From the NCBI RefSeq assembly GCF_001894945.1, contig NZ_BCXE01000027.1, forward strand, positions 17,516-81,515: a stretch of 64,000 bases of DNA. Reading direction: 5' to 3'. Under the pieces are notes generated by a model that was not told the origin of the DNA, did no database searches, and saw only the letters and a program-made list of their open reading frames with translations. Below are positions 25,856 to 36,800 of this stretch, piece after piece. Position 1 is the stretch's first letter, and every line of letters starts with the position of its first letter. This DNA is from Rhodococcus ruber NBRC 15591 (GTDB taxonomy: Bacteria > Actinomycetota > Actinomycetes > Mycobacteriales > Mycobacteriaceae). Made by a program: the position numbers and the translations under genes.

Positions 25856-27751
25856 GTGAAGAAAAAACTCGCGCGTCGGATTGCTGACGAGGTTCTGGTA
25901 AGGGCATATTCGTCTCCAGCTTCATCAGTGATGGAATTTCCGCGAAGCAAATGGGGAAAGGAGTCGGACGCCTACGAGTACTTTGCGCGAGTCCTATTGC
26001 TTGGGGCAATGCGCGGTCGGGGTGCGCGGCTCGACGACGGTAGTGCACAAGAGATAGTTGCTAGCCGTTGGTGTTCGGATGTCCGTGCGACAGTCGCTAG
26101 GTCCCTGGGACGAGTCGACCATCGAAGCTGGTGGCGACTTTCCGAAAATCCGCAGTCCATAGTTGAGACGGCAAGTTTGGCACTTGCCGTTCGTCTTTTT
26201 CCCGAGGGGCTGTGGGAACCGCTTGAACCTCAGGTGAGGGATCGTCTGGTTGAATGGTTTCGCCACAATGTTGGGCGGAACGTAAGTGAGAACAACTGGA
26301 TAATTTTCCCAAAATTGATTGCGGAGACGCTAGTCTCGGTGGGTGCCGGCGATGAGCGATGCGCAGGTTTGATTGACGAGTGCGCTCACCGAACTGATTC
26401 ATGGTACCTAGGAAATGGTCTGTACTCCGATGGTCCTGGGAGGACGGTCGACTACTACTCGGCTTGGGCGTTCAATTTTTATCTTCCGCTTTCCGCATAC
26501 CTCAGCGGGAATGAAGTTGAATGTGCGAAGTACCGGGAGCGCGTTTCTGACTACTCTTCGATGCTCCGTTTCATGATCGATCCCGTTTCCGGATCTCCGT
26601 GTTATGTCGGACGTAGCCTCATTTATCGTTTTGGTGTTGCGGCGCCGCTCGCATTGAATGCGCTAACGTCGCCAGGTTCTCGCCAGGAGGCTTCGGATGG
26701 TGCGCTTTGGGGATCGGTAGTTTCGCACTTTCTTCAAGCGGGCGCATTGTCCGACGGCCGACTGTCGGTCGGCTGGCATCGGGGAGACCCTCGGTTGCGG
26801 CAGCGATACTCTGGGTATGGCTCGCCCTACTGGGCATTTAAGTCGTTTGTGTCCTTGTTGATCCCTGAAGAATCGGCGTTCTGGTCCAGTTCTGACGACA
26901 CTTTTCGTGAGATCGGAACAAGGGTTGCGCGGGGAGCAGGGGTGGCGTCGTCGAATGTTGGTGGTGTCGCAGCGTTGTATAACCACGGGGTAGATCACCA
27001 GAAGGAGCATCGGAGGTCGTACTTCGTCGATGATCCGCTCTATGTTAGAGGCGCCTACTCATCTCGAACTGTGCCGGTAGGAAATGACGGAATCCCGGAC
27101 AACTCCATGTGTCTAGGTGTTGGCTCGAATTACTCTGGTCGTGGTTCTGTTAGACCCGAGGGGGCTGGTGAATTCTGGCTTGTTTCGTCGTTTCAGCCAG
27201 TTTTCACGAAGCGCTTCTTTCGTCTACCGATTTTTAAGTATGGCAAGTTGGACGGGCTGGGTCCGCGCGTGCATCCGATAGGTAGCGCTCGGATTACGGA
27301 TGTATCGGTCTTCTTGGGTGATTCCGTGGTCCGAGCATACTTCTGTTCCGGCTCGCTTGGCGTCGGGCAGGGTGTGGCACGTGCGCTCTTGAGCGGATGG
27401 GCGCTGCCGGAACATTCAGATACTTGGTCGATAGTCGATGCTCCCAATTTGGTGGCACGGTTAAGCAACTCGTCTACTTCCACCTCGCTTCGGTCGCTTC
27501 TTGGATTCGACTCCCTTGGAATTCATCGCATTGCGGTCGTCTCGCCCTTCTCCAGCCACGCTCTTGTTCCAGTGTTGTCGACTGAGTATGCGGATAGTGC
27601 CGTTTATTGCGCAGTGTCGCGAATATGCGACAGGAGTGTGACGTCTGACGGTGTATTTGAGACCGTTTCTGTCGTATCTTGCGAAAATTCCCGTCTCGTC
27701 CTGGGTACACCCTTTGGGGAGATAAGGTTGTCAAGCGAAGGGGTGATTTGA
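25856..27751 (+). CDS. DUF2264 family protein in polysaccharide cassette
   Basis: About 631 aa from GTG 25856, preceded by AGGAG at 6 nt. The N-terminal ~330 residues are mainly helical with the DUF2264 signatures ENNWIIFPKLIAETLVSVG and GLYSDGPGRTVDYYSAWAFNFY; the C-terminal half is beta-rich (residues ~370-630). No signal peptide or TM helix is seen, so a cytoplasmic location is expected unless exported otherwise. The all-alpha toroid plus beta-domain layout resembles glycan hydrolases and lyases. I recall, but cannot check here, that relatives include beta-glucuronidases. Because the cassette makes UDP-glucuronate, a role in trimming or turning over the polymer is plausible. The 291 bp in front (25565-25855) shows no gene. 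Confidence 0.8.
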   Translation: MKKKLARRIADEVLVRAYSSPASSVMEFPRSKWGKESDAYEYFARVLLLGAMRGRGARLDDGSAQEIVASRWCSDVRATVARSLGRVDHRSWWRLSENPQSIVETASLALAVRLFPEGLWEPLEPQVRDRLVEWFRHNVGRNVSENNWIIFPKLIAETLVSVGAGDERCAGLIDECAHRTDSWYLGNGLYSDGPGRTVDYYSAWAFNFYLPLSAYLSGNEVECAKYRERVSDYSSMLRFMIDPVSGSPCYVGRSLIYRFGVAAPLALNALTSPGSRQEASDGALWGSVVSHFLQAGALSDGRLSVGWHRGDPRLRQRYSGYGSPYWAFKSFVSLLIPEESAFWSSSDDTFREIGTRVARGAGVASSNVGGVAALYNHGVDHQKEHRRSYFVDDPLYVRGAYSSRTVPVGNDGIPDNSMCLGVGSNYSGRGSVRPEGAGEFWLVSSFQPVFTKRFFRLPIFKYGKLDGLGPRVHPIGSARITDVSVFLGDSVVRAYFCSGSLGVGQGVARALLSGWALPEHSDTWSIVDAPNLVARLSNSSTSTSLRSLLGFDSLGIHRIAVVSPFSSHALVPVLSTEYADSAVYCAVSRICDRSVTSDGVFETVSVVSCENSRLVLGTPFGEIRLSSEGVI

Positions 27752-27767
27752 TGCATGTGAATCCTAA

Positions 27768-28310
27768 TTACTGAGGTAATTCTCGCTTTGGCTGCGCTGG
27801 TGTTCCGACATAGAGGGTATGTGGCTTACAGTCGTACTTTACGACGGAGCCGGCTCCAACTGCTGCTCCTTCCCCGACTGTGACGCCAGGCAGGACTACT
27901 GATCTCGTTGATATGCGGGCTCCATCGCCGACGGTTATGGGTGCAGAATGACTCTTGCCTGCCCGCCTATTCGGATTCGACATGTCGTGATCTGTATCAA
28001 CGAACGTAACGTTCGGGCCAATTGCAACCCGTGCGCCGATTCGGACTGGCATCCGAGTATCGAAGACTGTTCGATATCCGATTAGTGTTGATTCGCCGAC
28101 ATGGACGTTTGCAGATCGAAAAATGACGCCGGGTCGCACGATTGCCTTTGCGTGGATTTTCATCCCCATCAATCTGTATAGCTGCGTTCGTATTCTATTC
28201 GGAATGAGTGTCGAGGAGATTAGTCCATTGACTATGAACCCCCAGATGATGGGGTGGCGATCACCGTCTTCGCGCCAGAAGATCTCTCGAAGTTTGGCAG
28301 TGTTGCTCAT
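27768..28310 (-). CDS. Hexapeptide-repeat O-acetyltransferase (WcaF/NodL-like)
   Basis: 180 aa, ATG start, convergent with the DUF2264 gene. Central left-handed beta-helix of hexapeptide repeats (VHVGESTLIGYRTVFDT, VRIGARVAIGPNVTF, ITVGDGARISTRSVVLPG, GEGAAVGAGSVV). A His in the DTDHD loop fits the catalytic base, and the family ending VGTPAQPKRELP is present. N-terminal helix KLREIFWREDG. It likely O-acetylates the polysaccharide or a precursor using acetyl-CoA in the cytoplasm. Low GC, last gene of the cassette. Confidence 0.87.
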   Translation of the reverse strand: MSNTAKLREIFWREDGDRHPIIWGFIVNGLISSTLIPNRIRTQLYRLMGMKIHAKAIVRPGVIFRSANVHVGESTLIGYRTVFDTRMPVRIGARVAIGPNVTFVDTDHDMSNPNRRAGKSHSAPITVGDGARISTRSVVLPGVTVGEGAAVGAGSVVKYDCKPHTLYVGTPAQPKRELPQ

Positions 28311-28353
28311 CGGCGTATCCGATCTGGGTGTAGTGGTCTGGTCTGGGTCGTAG

Positions 28354-28383
28354 GGTGTGATTAGGTGTGATTAGGTGTGCATT
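28354..28383. repeat. Short tandem repeat of GGTGTGATTA
   Basis: Two perfect copies of the decamer GGTGTGATTA and a third with a change (GGTGTGCATTA) lie just upstream of the acetyltransferase start (minus strand), in a 221 bp gap otherwise without recognisable features. Confidence 0.6.
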
Positions 28384-28531
28384 AGTGGGCATTCTTGTGT
28401 CCGGAAGTTCCGAGTGTATGGTGCAATGCGCGAGGCTGCGGCAGACTCAACCGCGGACTTTACACTGATCTGGCTGTGCTTCATGTCTCGGTACCGGCAC
28501 GTGATCGGGCCGTAAGAAGGGACAATCGCTT

Positions 28532-28828
28532 GTGATATCCGACCCTGACGTGTTCCGTTCGTTGGTCTTTATGTGCGCACTGTTTGCAGCATCGGCTTGG
28601 TGCCTTGCTCGTCCGAATGTCGTCTCAAGCACAGCGGTCGCCATGGCGGCTGTGCTGTGGCTCGCGTTAAACGGCTCCATCGAGGGGCGTGTCATTCTCT
28701 CCGTTGATCGCGAGCACGGCCTGACGGAATCCGATCTTCTCTCCTTCGTTGGGTTCGGGATTTGCGTCTGGGGATATTGGTCATCTGTACGCCACTGTCG
28801 GGGGGGACCAGGCCGTCGTTGTCGTTGA
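28532..28828 (+). CDS. Small membrane protein, hypothetical
   Basis: 98 aa with GTG start after AAGAAGGG. Three likely TM segments (SLVFMCALFAASAWCLA, VAMAAVLWLALNGSI, LLSFVGFGICVWGYW) separated by a loop containing REHGLTESDLL, a turn seen in several small mycolata membrane proteins. The last ten residues are Arg/Gly-rich and out of character, so the 3' end may be degraded or shifted. Convergent with the DUF4012 gene, 13 nt apart. Confidence 0.52.
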   Translation: MISDPDVFRSLVFMCALFAASAWCLARPNVVSSTAVAMAAVLWLALNGSIEGRVILSVDREHGLTESDLLSFVGFGICVWGYWSSVRHCRGGPGRRCR

Positions 28829-28841
28829 GGCGCTTTGGCGT

Positions 28842-30674
28842 CTATCCGCAGGAAGGCACCTCGATACTCAGTTTTGGTTCGTCGACGAGCGGTTGCACGG
28901 GGATATGGGCCTCGCCCTTCACGACTGGTTCCGTCAGCTCGAAGACGATCTCGGCCGTCTCGCCGCGCGGAACCGGAAGCTGCACGCTGTAGACCGGGTG
29001 CCCCAGTTCCTTACCGGTGAAGTTCATGGCTGGGCTACCGTTCACGGTCACCTTCTCGAGCCTGGCGCCCTGCGTGGCGATCAGTGACAGATCGGTCAAG
29101 TTGGCGCCGAACGGCGCTCCCACCGGGTTGTCGAACATGCCGGCCACGTAGTTGGTGAAGTCACCGGCAGGTAGGTCGTTGCTCAGTCGCACCGTCACCC
29201 TTGAGTTCCGGGTATCGCCGTCGCACGAGCCTGCGGTGTACTCGATCTCGCGTCGTAGGTAGTAGTCCAGCTTGTTGCCGCCGAGGTTGTTGACGACGAC
29301 GCCCGCATACGGGGCGGAATCCTCGGGAACGGTGTGGCCGAGTGGTGTTCCCGCAAGAACTTCCTGCTCGTCCGGGTTGGCGCTCCACACCGCGAGTCGC
29401 CCCTCGCTCGCTGCACGGCCGAGGGCTTCCAGCAGGTCTTGCGGCCGGCGGATGCTCCCCGTCATCTTCTGGACCACTGCCGCTGCTACGTCTTGCAGGT
29501 ACTGCTTGCGCGCGGCGTTGTTGTCTGCAAATCGCGAGTAGGCGGTCGATTCGGTCAGCTCAACGACGTTGTCGGCGGTGATCTTCTCCCCGCTGGGCAA
29601 CGTGACGGGCCCGACCACCTCGAGGACATAGCTCAACGCCACCGGGTCCGTCGCGACCGCACCGTCGACGCGCTCGCCCGACTCCTGCTGCCACAGCGAC
29701 TGCCAGATCTGCGCCGCGTATGGAAAGTGCGAGCTGACGTTGCTGTTGCGGAAGTCCACCGTCGGCCGGCTGTGCCCGTAGGTGCGGGCGAAGTCCGGGC
29801 CGAGATCGAGGGGCTGGTAGTTGGTGCGCAGTTCCCGGTTGCTCGCCAGGTCGTCGACCCGTACTGCGCCGTCCGCGGCGCGCACGATGCCGAACCCGCC
29901 GAGCAGCCCACCCGTGCCGCGGGCCTCGGCGTTGGTCTGGAAGCCGATGAAGTAGCTGCGCGGCCCGTCGGCGCCCAGCATGGGCGGCGCGATCTGCGCC
30001 GCGAGGGAAGTGTTGTGGAGCAATCCGGACAATTCGCCTGTCTGGTCCTGCAATTGGGTGCGGGCGTCGTCGATCAGGCCCAGGTAGGTGCCGTCGATGT
30101 CCTGCGCCCGGGCGTCCAGCTCGGCGGCCGCGGCCGTGGTGGTCTCGAGGACCGGTGCTGCGTCACGCAGGGCAGCGAGGTTGATGCGGGCGCCGTCGAG
30201 AATCAGCTGATCGGGGGAGACGGCCGAGCCGGCGTCCACGGCGGGCACCAGAACGTCGGATGTGAGACCCGTCACAATGTCGCTCATCTGCTGGCTCGAG
30301 GCGAACGGGCTGCCGAGCCACGGGATCGCCGCGGCGATGCTCCACGGCAGCGAGTGGGTGGAGTCCTGCGCCTGCTTCGCGTACTTGTCGGCGTCGCCGG
30401 CGGTGCGCAGGGCCGTCTCGGTATCACCGGCCAGCAGGGCATTTTTCGAGCTCGTCGCGTACTCCCGGGCCTGCTCGAGACTCGACTTGGCCTGCAGCCC
30501 TTCGTAAGCCAGCCAGACGCCCATCCCGACGACGACGACCGCTCCTGCGGTGCAACCGATCGCGAGGTTCCGGCGCCTGCGGCGCTCCTGCGCGATCTGC
30601 TCGTCGGTCTTGCGCCGGCGCACCTTGCGTCGGCCTGGTTCCGGCGAAAGTGACTCGTCGGTAACATCGTTCAC
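28842..30674 (-). CDS. DUF4012 domain membrane protein
   Basis: 610 aa, GTG start. Basic cytoplasmic N-terminus (GRRKVRRRKTDEQIAQERRRRR), one TM helix at residues ~37-57 and a long extracytoplasmic region. The DUF4012 core is marked by YFIGFQTNAEARGTGGLLGGFG (residues ~245-267), YGHSRPTVDFRNSNVSSHFP and DGAVATDPVALSYVLEVVGPV. DUF4012 proteins are regularly encoded next to exopolysaccharide genes in actinobacteria but have no proven activity; a role in polymer attachment or assembly outside the membrane is inferred. Transcribed away from the NRPS across a 203 bp divergent region that must carry both promoters. High GC again, so outside the acquired cassette. Confidence 0.87.
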   Translation of the reverse strand: MNDVTDESLSPEPGRRKVRRRKTDEQIAQERRRRRNLAIGCTAGAVVVVGMGVWLAYEGLQAKSSLEQAREYATSSKNALLAGDTETALRTAGDADKYAKQAQDSTHSLPWSIAAAIPWLGSPFASSQQMSDIVTGLTSDVLVPAVDAGSAVSPDQLILDGARINLAALRDAAPVLETTTAAAAELDARAQDIDGTYLGLIDDARTQLQDQTGELSGLLHNTSLAAQIAPPMLGADGPRSYFIGFQTNAEARGTGGLLGGFGIVRAADGAVRVDDLASNRELRTNYQPLDLGPDFARTYGHSRPTVDFRNSNVSSHFPYAAQIWQSLWQQESGERVDGAVATDPVALSYVLEVVGPVTLPSGEKITADNVVELTESTAYSRFADNNAARKQYLQDVAAAVVQKMTGSIRRPQDLLEALGRAASEGRLAVWSANPDEQEVLAGTPLGHTVPEDSAPYAGVVVNNLGGNKLDYYLRREIEYTAGSCDGDTRNSRVTVRLSNDLPAGDFTNYVAGMFDNPVGAPFGANLTDLSLIATQGARLEKVTVNGSPAMNFTGKELGHPVYSVQLPVPRGETAEIVFELTEPVVKGEAHIPVQPLVDEPKLSIEVPSCG

Positions 30675-30877
30675 GCGGTCCTGCCCCCTTCGATTCCTCC
30701 GGGGTGACCATAACCGAGAAACGGGTCAGCTGGTCGGTTCGAGTGGTGAGTAACGCCGGGGATCGTTAGGGTCGATGTATTCGACGGTGATGGATGCAGG
30801 GAGGCGTCCACGTCGTTGTCGATCGATGGGTCCCCACTGCACGCCCGTCGATCTCGAGGGAAACACGAGGGGGTGCG

Positions 30878-33800
30878 GTGCCGTCTTTTGCCATGTCCAC
30901 GAGTCAGCGTGGACTGTGGTTCGCTCAGCAGCTCACCCCGGACGTCCCGTTCACCATCGCCCAGTACCTGGACCTGCACGGCCCGCTCGACGCCGACCTG
31001 ATCCGCGCCGCCTGCAACCAGGCCGCCCGCGAGGTCGAATCCGGAACCCTGTTCCTCGAGCTGGTCGACGGCGAGCCCCGCCAGCGGGTGATTCCCGACG
31101 TCGACGACTACCCCGGCTACCTGGACCTGCGCGGCCACAATAACCCCGAGGCCGAGGCGCGACGGTGGATGGACGAGACGTACACCCGTCCGCTCGACCC
31201 GCTGCGCGACCGGCTCATCGCCACCACCCTGATCCAGCTCGCCGACGAGCACTTCTACCTGTTCACCTACATCCACCACCTCGCCCTCGACGGGCACGGC
31301 GGCATGGTGATGCTCGGTCGCAGCGCCGAGCTGTACACGGCGTGGGCGCGCGGGGAGGAGCCGCCGCCGATCCGGGCGCTGAGCCTCGAACAGATCGCCG
31401 AGCACGAGCGCGCCTACGCCGGCAGCACGCGGCAGGCCGCCGACCGCGAGCACTGGGCGCAGCGTCTGGTGGACCTGCCGCCGCCCGTCACGCTCGCCCC
31501 CGGGTCCGCCGCCCCGTCGATGCCGTGCCGGCACGTCGGTGCGGCACTCGGCGCCGAGGTGACCGTGGACGTGGCCGAGCTGGCGGGCAGCGCCAACTCC
31601 ACCGACGTCCCGATCGTCGTCGCCGCCTTCGCGGCGTACCTGGCCCGCATGAACGCCGCTACGGACGTCGCGCTGAGCCTGCCGGTCTCGGCCCGCACCA
31701 CCGCACCGCTGCGCCGCTCGGCCGGCTCGATCTCGAACATCGTGCCGCTGCGGGTGCGCGTGGAACCCGACGTCACCGTCGCCGACCTGGTGCGGCGCGT
31801 GCAGGTGGAGCTGACCGGGGCGTTGCGGCACCAGCGGTACCGGTACGAGGACATGCTGCGCGACCTGCACGCCGTCGGCGATCACCGGGAGACGCGCAGC
31901 GCGTTCGGGCCCGTGGTGAACCTGATGATGTTCAACCCGGCATACGCGTACGGCGACATCTCCGGCGAGTACAACCTGCTCTCCACCGGCCCGGTCGACG
32001 ACCTGTCGGTGAACGTGTACGCCGGGATCGCCGGGCGCAGCGTGCGGGTGGACTTCGAGGCCAACCCGCGGCTGTACGGCGACGAGACGCTCACCCGGCA
32101 CCACCGCCGCTTCCTGGACTTCCTCGGCGCGTTCGCGCGGTCGGCCGAGCACGCCGTCGGGGATCTGCCGCTCGCGACGCCCGACGAACTCGCCGGCCTC
32201 GTGCCCGCGCGCGGCCCGCAGGCCGAGGGCGGGTGCCTGCTGGCCGACGTGCTCACCGCGCACGCCGGCTCGGACCGCGTCGCCGTGCGCGACGGCACCG
32301 TCGCGCTCACCTACCGGGAACTGGACGAGCGTTCAACTGTGCTCGCGCGCAAGCTCATTGCCACCGGCGTCGGACCCGACGACCGGGTCGCGGTGCTGCT
32401 GCCGCGCTCGGCCGCCTCGGTGATCGCGCTGTGGGCCGTCGCCAAGGCCGGCGCCGCCTACACCCCGATCGACCCGGGCACCCCGGCGCTGCGGCTCGCC
32501 GAACTGCTGCGCGACGTGCCCGTCGCGGTGTGCGGCGACGACGTCGCCCTGCCCGACGGCGTCACCCGCGTCGATCCGGGCGACGGCGAGACGTCGTCGG
32601 CGCCGTTCGAGGTGGGGGAGCGGGTGCGTCCGCTGCACCCCGAGCACCTCGCGTGGGTGATCCACACGTCGGGCTCCACCGGCACCCCCAAGGCCGTCGC
32701 CGTCAGCCACCGCGGGCTCGCCGGACTCGTCGCGACGCTGCGCGCGCGGTATGCGGCCGACGCCGACTCGCGCGTGCTGCACCTGGCCGCACCGAGTTTC
32801 GACGCGTCGCTGCAGGAACTGCTGCTGGCCTTCGACGCCGGGGCCACCCTGGTGATCTGCCCGCCCGACGTCGTCGGCGGACCGGACCTGGCCGCGCTGC
32901 TACGTGAGCAGGCCGTCACCCACGCGATCACCGCCCCCGCCGTCCTGGCCGTCACGCCCGAGAACGACCTGCCGGCGTTGCGGATGCTCGACGCGGGCGG
33001 GGAGGCGCTGCCGGTCGACGTCGCCGACCGGTGGTCGCGCGGGCGCACCATGCTCAACGCGTACGGGCCCACCGAGACCACCGTCCTCGCCACGCTCAGC
33101 GACCCGCTGCGCCCGGGTGGGGGCGTGCCCATCGGCGCACCCGTCCACGGCGTGACGGCGCTCGTGCTCGACGCGCGGCTGCGGCCCGTGCCCGTCGGCG
33201 CGGTCGGTGAGCTGTACCTGGGCGGGCCGAGCGTCGCGCGCGGCTACCTCGGCGACCAAGCGCTGACCGCGGCCCGGTTCGTCGCGTCGCCGTTCGGCCG
33301 CGTGTACCGCACGGGAGACCTGGTGCGCTGGAGCCGTGCGCGCTTCTGGTCGTCGGAGCTACCAGAAACGCGCACGGGCGGCGGGGGTGCGCTGGAGTTC
33401 GTCGGGCGCGCCGACCGGCAGGTCAAGATCCGCGGCTACCGCATCGAACCCGGCGAGGTCGAGGCGGCGCTCACCGGGCTCGACGGGGTCGCGAGCGCGG
33501 CCGTCGTCGTCCACGGCGACACCCTCGCGGCCTACGTCGTCGGCGACGCCCTGCCCGACGACGTGCACGCCCGGCTCGCCGAACGCCTGCCCGCCTACCT
33601 GCGGCCCGCGACGATCACCGTGCTCGACGCGCTGCCGCTCACCCCGGGCGGCAAGATCGACCGTCGCGCCCTGCCCGCCCCCGCCGTCGACACGGCCACC
33701 GGCTCGCGGGCGCCCGCCGGACCCACCGAGACCCTCGTCGCGCGGCTGATGTGCGAGATCGTCGGCGTCGAGACGGTCGGCGCCGACGCGAACTTCTTCG

Positions 33801-36800
33801 CCCTCGGCGGACATTCGCTCGGCGCAGCCCAGCTCGCCGCGCGGCTCGGCGCCGCCCTCGGCCGCGACGTGCACCTGCGCGACGTGTTCGACCATCCCAC
33901 CGTCGCCGCGCTCGCCGCCGCCGTCGACGCCGGACCCACGGCGACCGTGCCGGCCCCGTCGCGCTCGGCCGACGACACGCCCGCCCCGCTCGCCCCCGCG
34001 CAGCGCCGGCTGTGGCTGCTCGCCCACGGCGACACCGCCGCCTACCACCTGCCGTTCGCGCTGCACCTCGACTGCACCCTCGACACGGCCGCGCTGCGCG
34101 CCGCGCTCGGCGACGTCCTCGGCCGGCACGAGATCCTGCGGACGGTGTTCACCGAACCCGGCCCCCGCCAACATGTCCGGCCCGTCGCCGAGGTGCTGCC
34201 CGGCCTCGACGCCGAACCCGTCGACCCCGCCGACGTGGACGCCCTGATCGCCGAGTGGGCCGCCGCGCCGTTCGACCTCACCACCGACATCCCGCTGCGG
34301 GCGCGCCTGTTGCGGGTGGGACCGGACCGGCACGTGCTCGCCGTCGTCGCCCACCACATCGCCGTGGACGGCGCGTCGTTCGTGCCGCTGACCCTCGACG
34401 TCGCCGCCGCCTACACCGCCCGCGCCGCCGGGCACGGGCCGCGGTGGGAGCCGCTGCCGCTGCAGTACGCCGACTACGCCCGCTGGCACCGCGCCCTGCT
34501 CGGCGACGAGGACGACCCCGACAGCCGCGCCGCCCGCGAACTCGCGCACTGGACCACCGCGCTCGCCGGGCTCGGCGAGGCCCCCACCCTGCCCACCGAC
34601 CGTCCCCGCACCGGCAGCCCCGGACCGGCCGAGTCCCTCGAATTCGCCGTCCCCGCCGCGCGGTTCGAGGCGCTGCGCCGACTGGCCGCCGCGCACGACG
34701 CCACCGCGTTCATGGCCGTGCACGCCGCCGTCGCCGTGTGGCTGTCGACGTGGACCGGCGGGCGCGACGTCGCCGTCGGCTCCGCCGCCGCCGGCCGCGA
34801 ACACCCCGACCTCGACGCCCTCGTCGGCATGTTCGTCGGAACCGTCGCGCTGCGGCTCGCCGTGGACCCGGCCACGTCGTTCACCGACCTGCTCGCCGCC
34901 GCCCGTCGCACCGACCTCGACGCGTACGCGCACGCGACGGTGCCGTTCGACCGCGTCGTCGACACGCTCGGCTTCGCCCCGTTCCAGGTGATGCTCGCCT
35001 ACGACAACGTCGCCGTGCCCGACCTCGACCTGCCCGGCCTGCGGGTGCGCGTCGAGGAGATCCCGTCCGGCCGCGCCCGATTCGACGTCGAGCTCGCGGT
35101 GCGGGAGCTGCCCGACGGCTCGCTCGCCGGTCGGGTGATCTACGACGGCGGGCTGTTCGAACGCGCGACGGTCGCCGCCGCGGTGGCCCGGCTGCACGCG
35201 GTGCTCGACGCGGCCGTCGCCGCGCCGCACGCACCCGTCGGCGATCTCGACGTCGGGGCCCCCGAGATCGTCGTGGCCCCGGCCGGGCCGGTCGCGACGC
35301 TGCCGGAACTGCTCGCCGCGCACCCGCTGCACGTCGTCGCGCCGGGCGGTGCGCCGATCGAGTTGATCCCGGCCGCAACACCGTTGGCGTGGCACCTGCT
35401 CGAGCGCGGGCTCGGGCCGGAGGACCGCGTCGCGATCCTGCTGCCGCGGTCGGTGGAGTCGGTGCGCGCGGTGGCGGCCGTCGCGCTGACCGGGGCGGCG
35501 TTCGTGCCCGTCGACCCCGCCCAGCCCGCCGCGCGCATCGCCCGCCTGCTCGCCGACGCCGAGGTGCGACACGCCGTCGCCCGGCCCGGCACGTCGCTGC
35601 CCGACGGCGTCGCCCGGATCGACCCGGACGCCGGAGCCGCGCGGTCGGGGGCGATCACCGACGCCGACCGGGTGCGTCCGCTGCGGCCCGACCACGCCGC
35701 GTACCTCGTCTACACCTCCGGCTCGACCGGCGCGCCGAAGGGCGTCGTCGTCACCCACCGGGGGCTCGCACCGCTCGTCGCGGCGCTGCGTCGTCGCATG
35801 GACCTCGACCCGCAGGCGCGGGTGCTGCACTTCGCGTCGCCCGCGTTCGACGCGTCGGTGCTCGAATACCTCCTGGCTGCCGCGGCCGGCGGCACCCTCG
35901 TCGTCGCGCCGGCCGACGTGTACGGCGGCGACGAACTGCTGGAACTGCTGCGCGCCGAACGCATCACGCACTGGTTCTCCACCCCCGCGGTGCCGGCCCT
36001 GCTGGACCCGGCGGGGCTGGACGCGCTGCGGGTGCTCGCCGTCGGTGGGGAGGCGTGGCCGGCCGAGACCGCCGCCCGCTGGGCGCCCGGTCGCACCATG
36101 CTCAACGTGTACGGGCCCACCGAGACCACCGTCCTCGCCACCGCCAGCGCGCCGCTGGTGCCGGGGGAGCGGCTGACTATCGGCACCGGCCTCGACGGCG
36201 TGACCGCGCTCGTCCTCGGCCCGCGGCTGCGGCCCGTGCCCGTCGGCGTGGTCGGGGAGCTGTACCTGCTCGGGCCGGGCGTCGCGCGCGGCTACCTCGG
36301 CATGCCCGGGCAGACCGCGAGCCGGTTCGTCGCGTCGCCGTTCGGCGGTGGTCGCATGTACCGCACGGGCGACCTGGTGCGCTGGAGCGGTGCGCCCTTT
36401 GGGTTGCCAGGGCAGCCCAAAGGACACACCGGCGGCGGAGCCACCCTGGAGTTCGTCGGGCGGGTGGACCATCAGGTCAAGCTGCGCGGGTTCCGGATCG
36501 AGCTCGGCGAGATCGACGCCACCCTCACCGGGCACCCGGCGGTCGCCGCCGCGGTCACCGTCGTGCGGGGGGACGCGCTCGCCGCGTACGTGCACGGACC
36601 CGACACCGCCCGCCTCGACCCGGCGGAGCTGCGGGAGTTCGCGGCCACGCGGCTGCCGCGGCACATGGTGCCCGCCACCGTCACCGTCCTCGACGCGCTG
36701 CCGCTGACGAGCACCGGCAAGATCGACCGCGCCGCGCTGCCCGCGCCCGTCGTCGCGCCCGGCGCCCCGGCCGGATACCGCAGCGCCGCCGAGGAACTCG

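Larger units (their letters stand above)
18121..28310. other. Lower-GC exopolysaccharide cassette, probably acquired
   Basis: From the second ugd to the acetyltransferase, codon third positions are rich in A and T and TTG/GTG starts are frequent, in sharp contrast to both flanks. Content is that of an O-antigen/capsule cassette: Ugd, three glycosyltransferases, Wzx, Wzy, a DUF2264 protein and an acetyltransferase. The left boundary falls between the initiating transferase and ugd copy 2. No integrase, tRNA or direct repeat was found at the edges, so exchange by homologous recombination between conserved flanks is the more likely route. Confidence 0.7.

Noticed and set aside
28354..28383. CRISPR-like or iteron array
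   Set aside because: Only two to three decamer copies without spacers, no cas or replication gene nearby.
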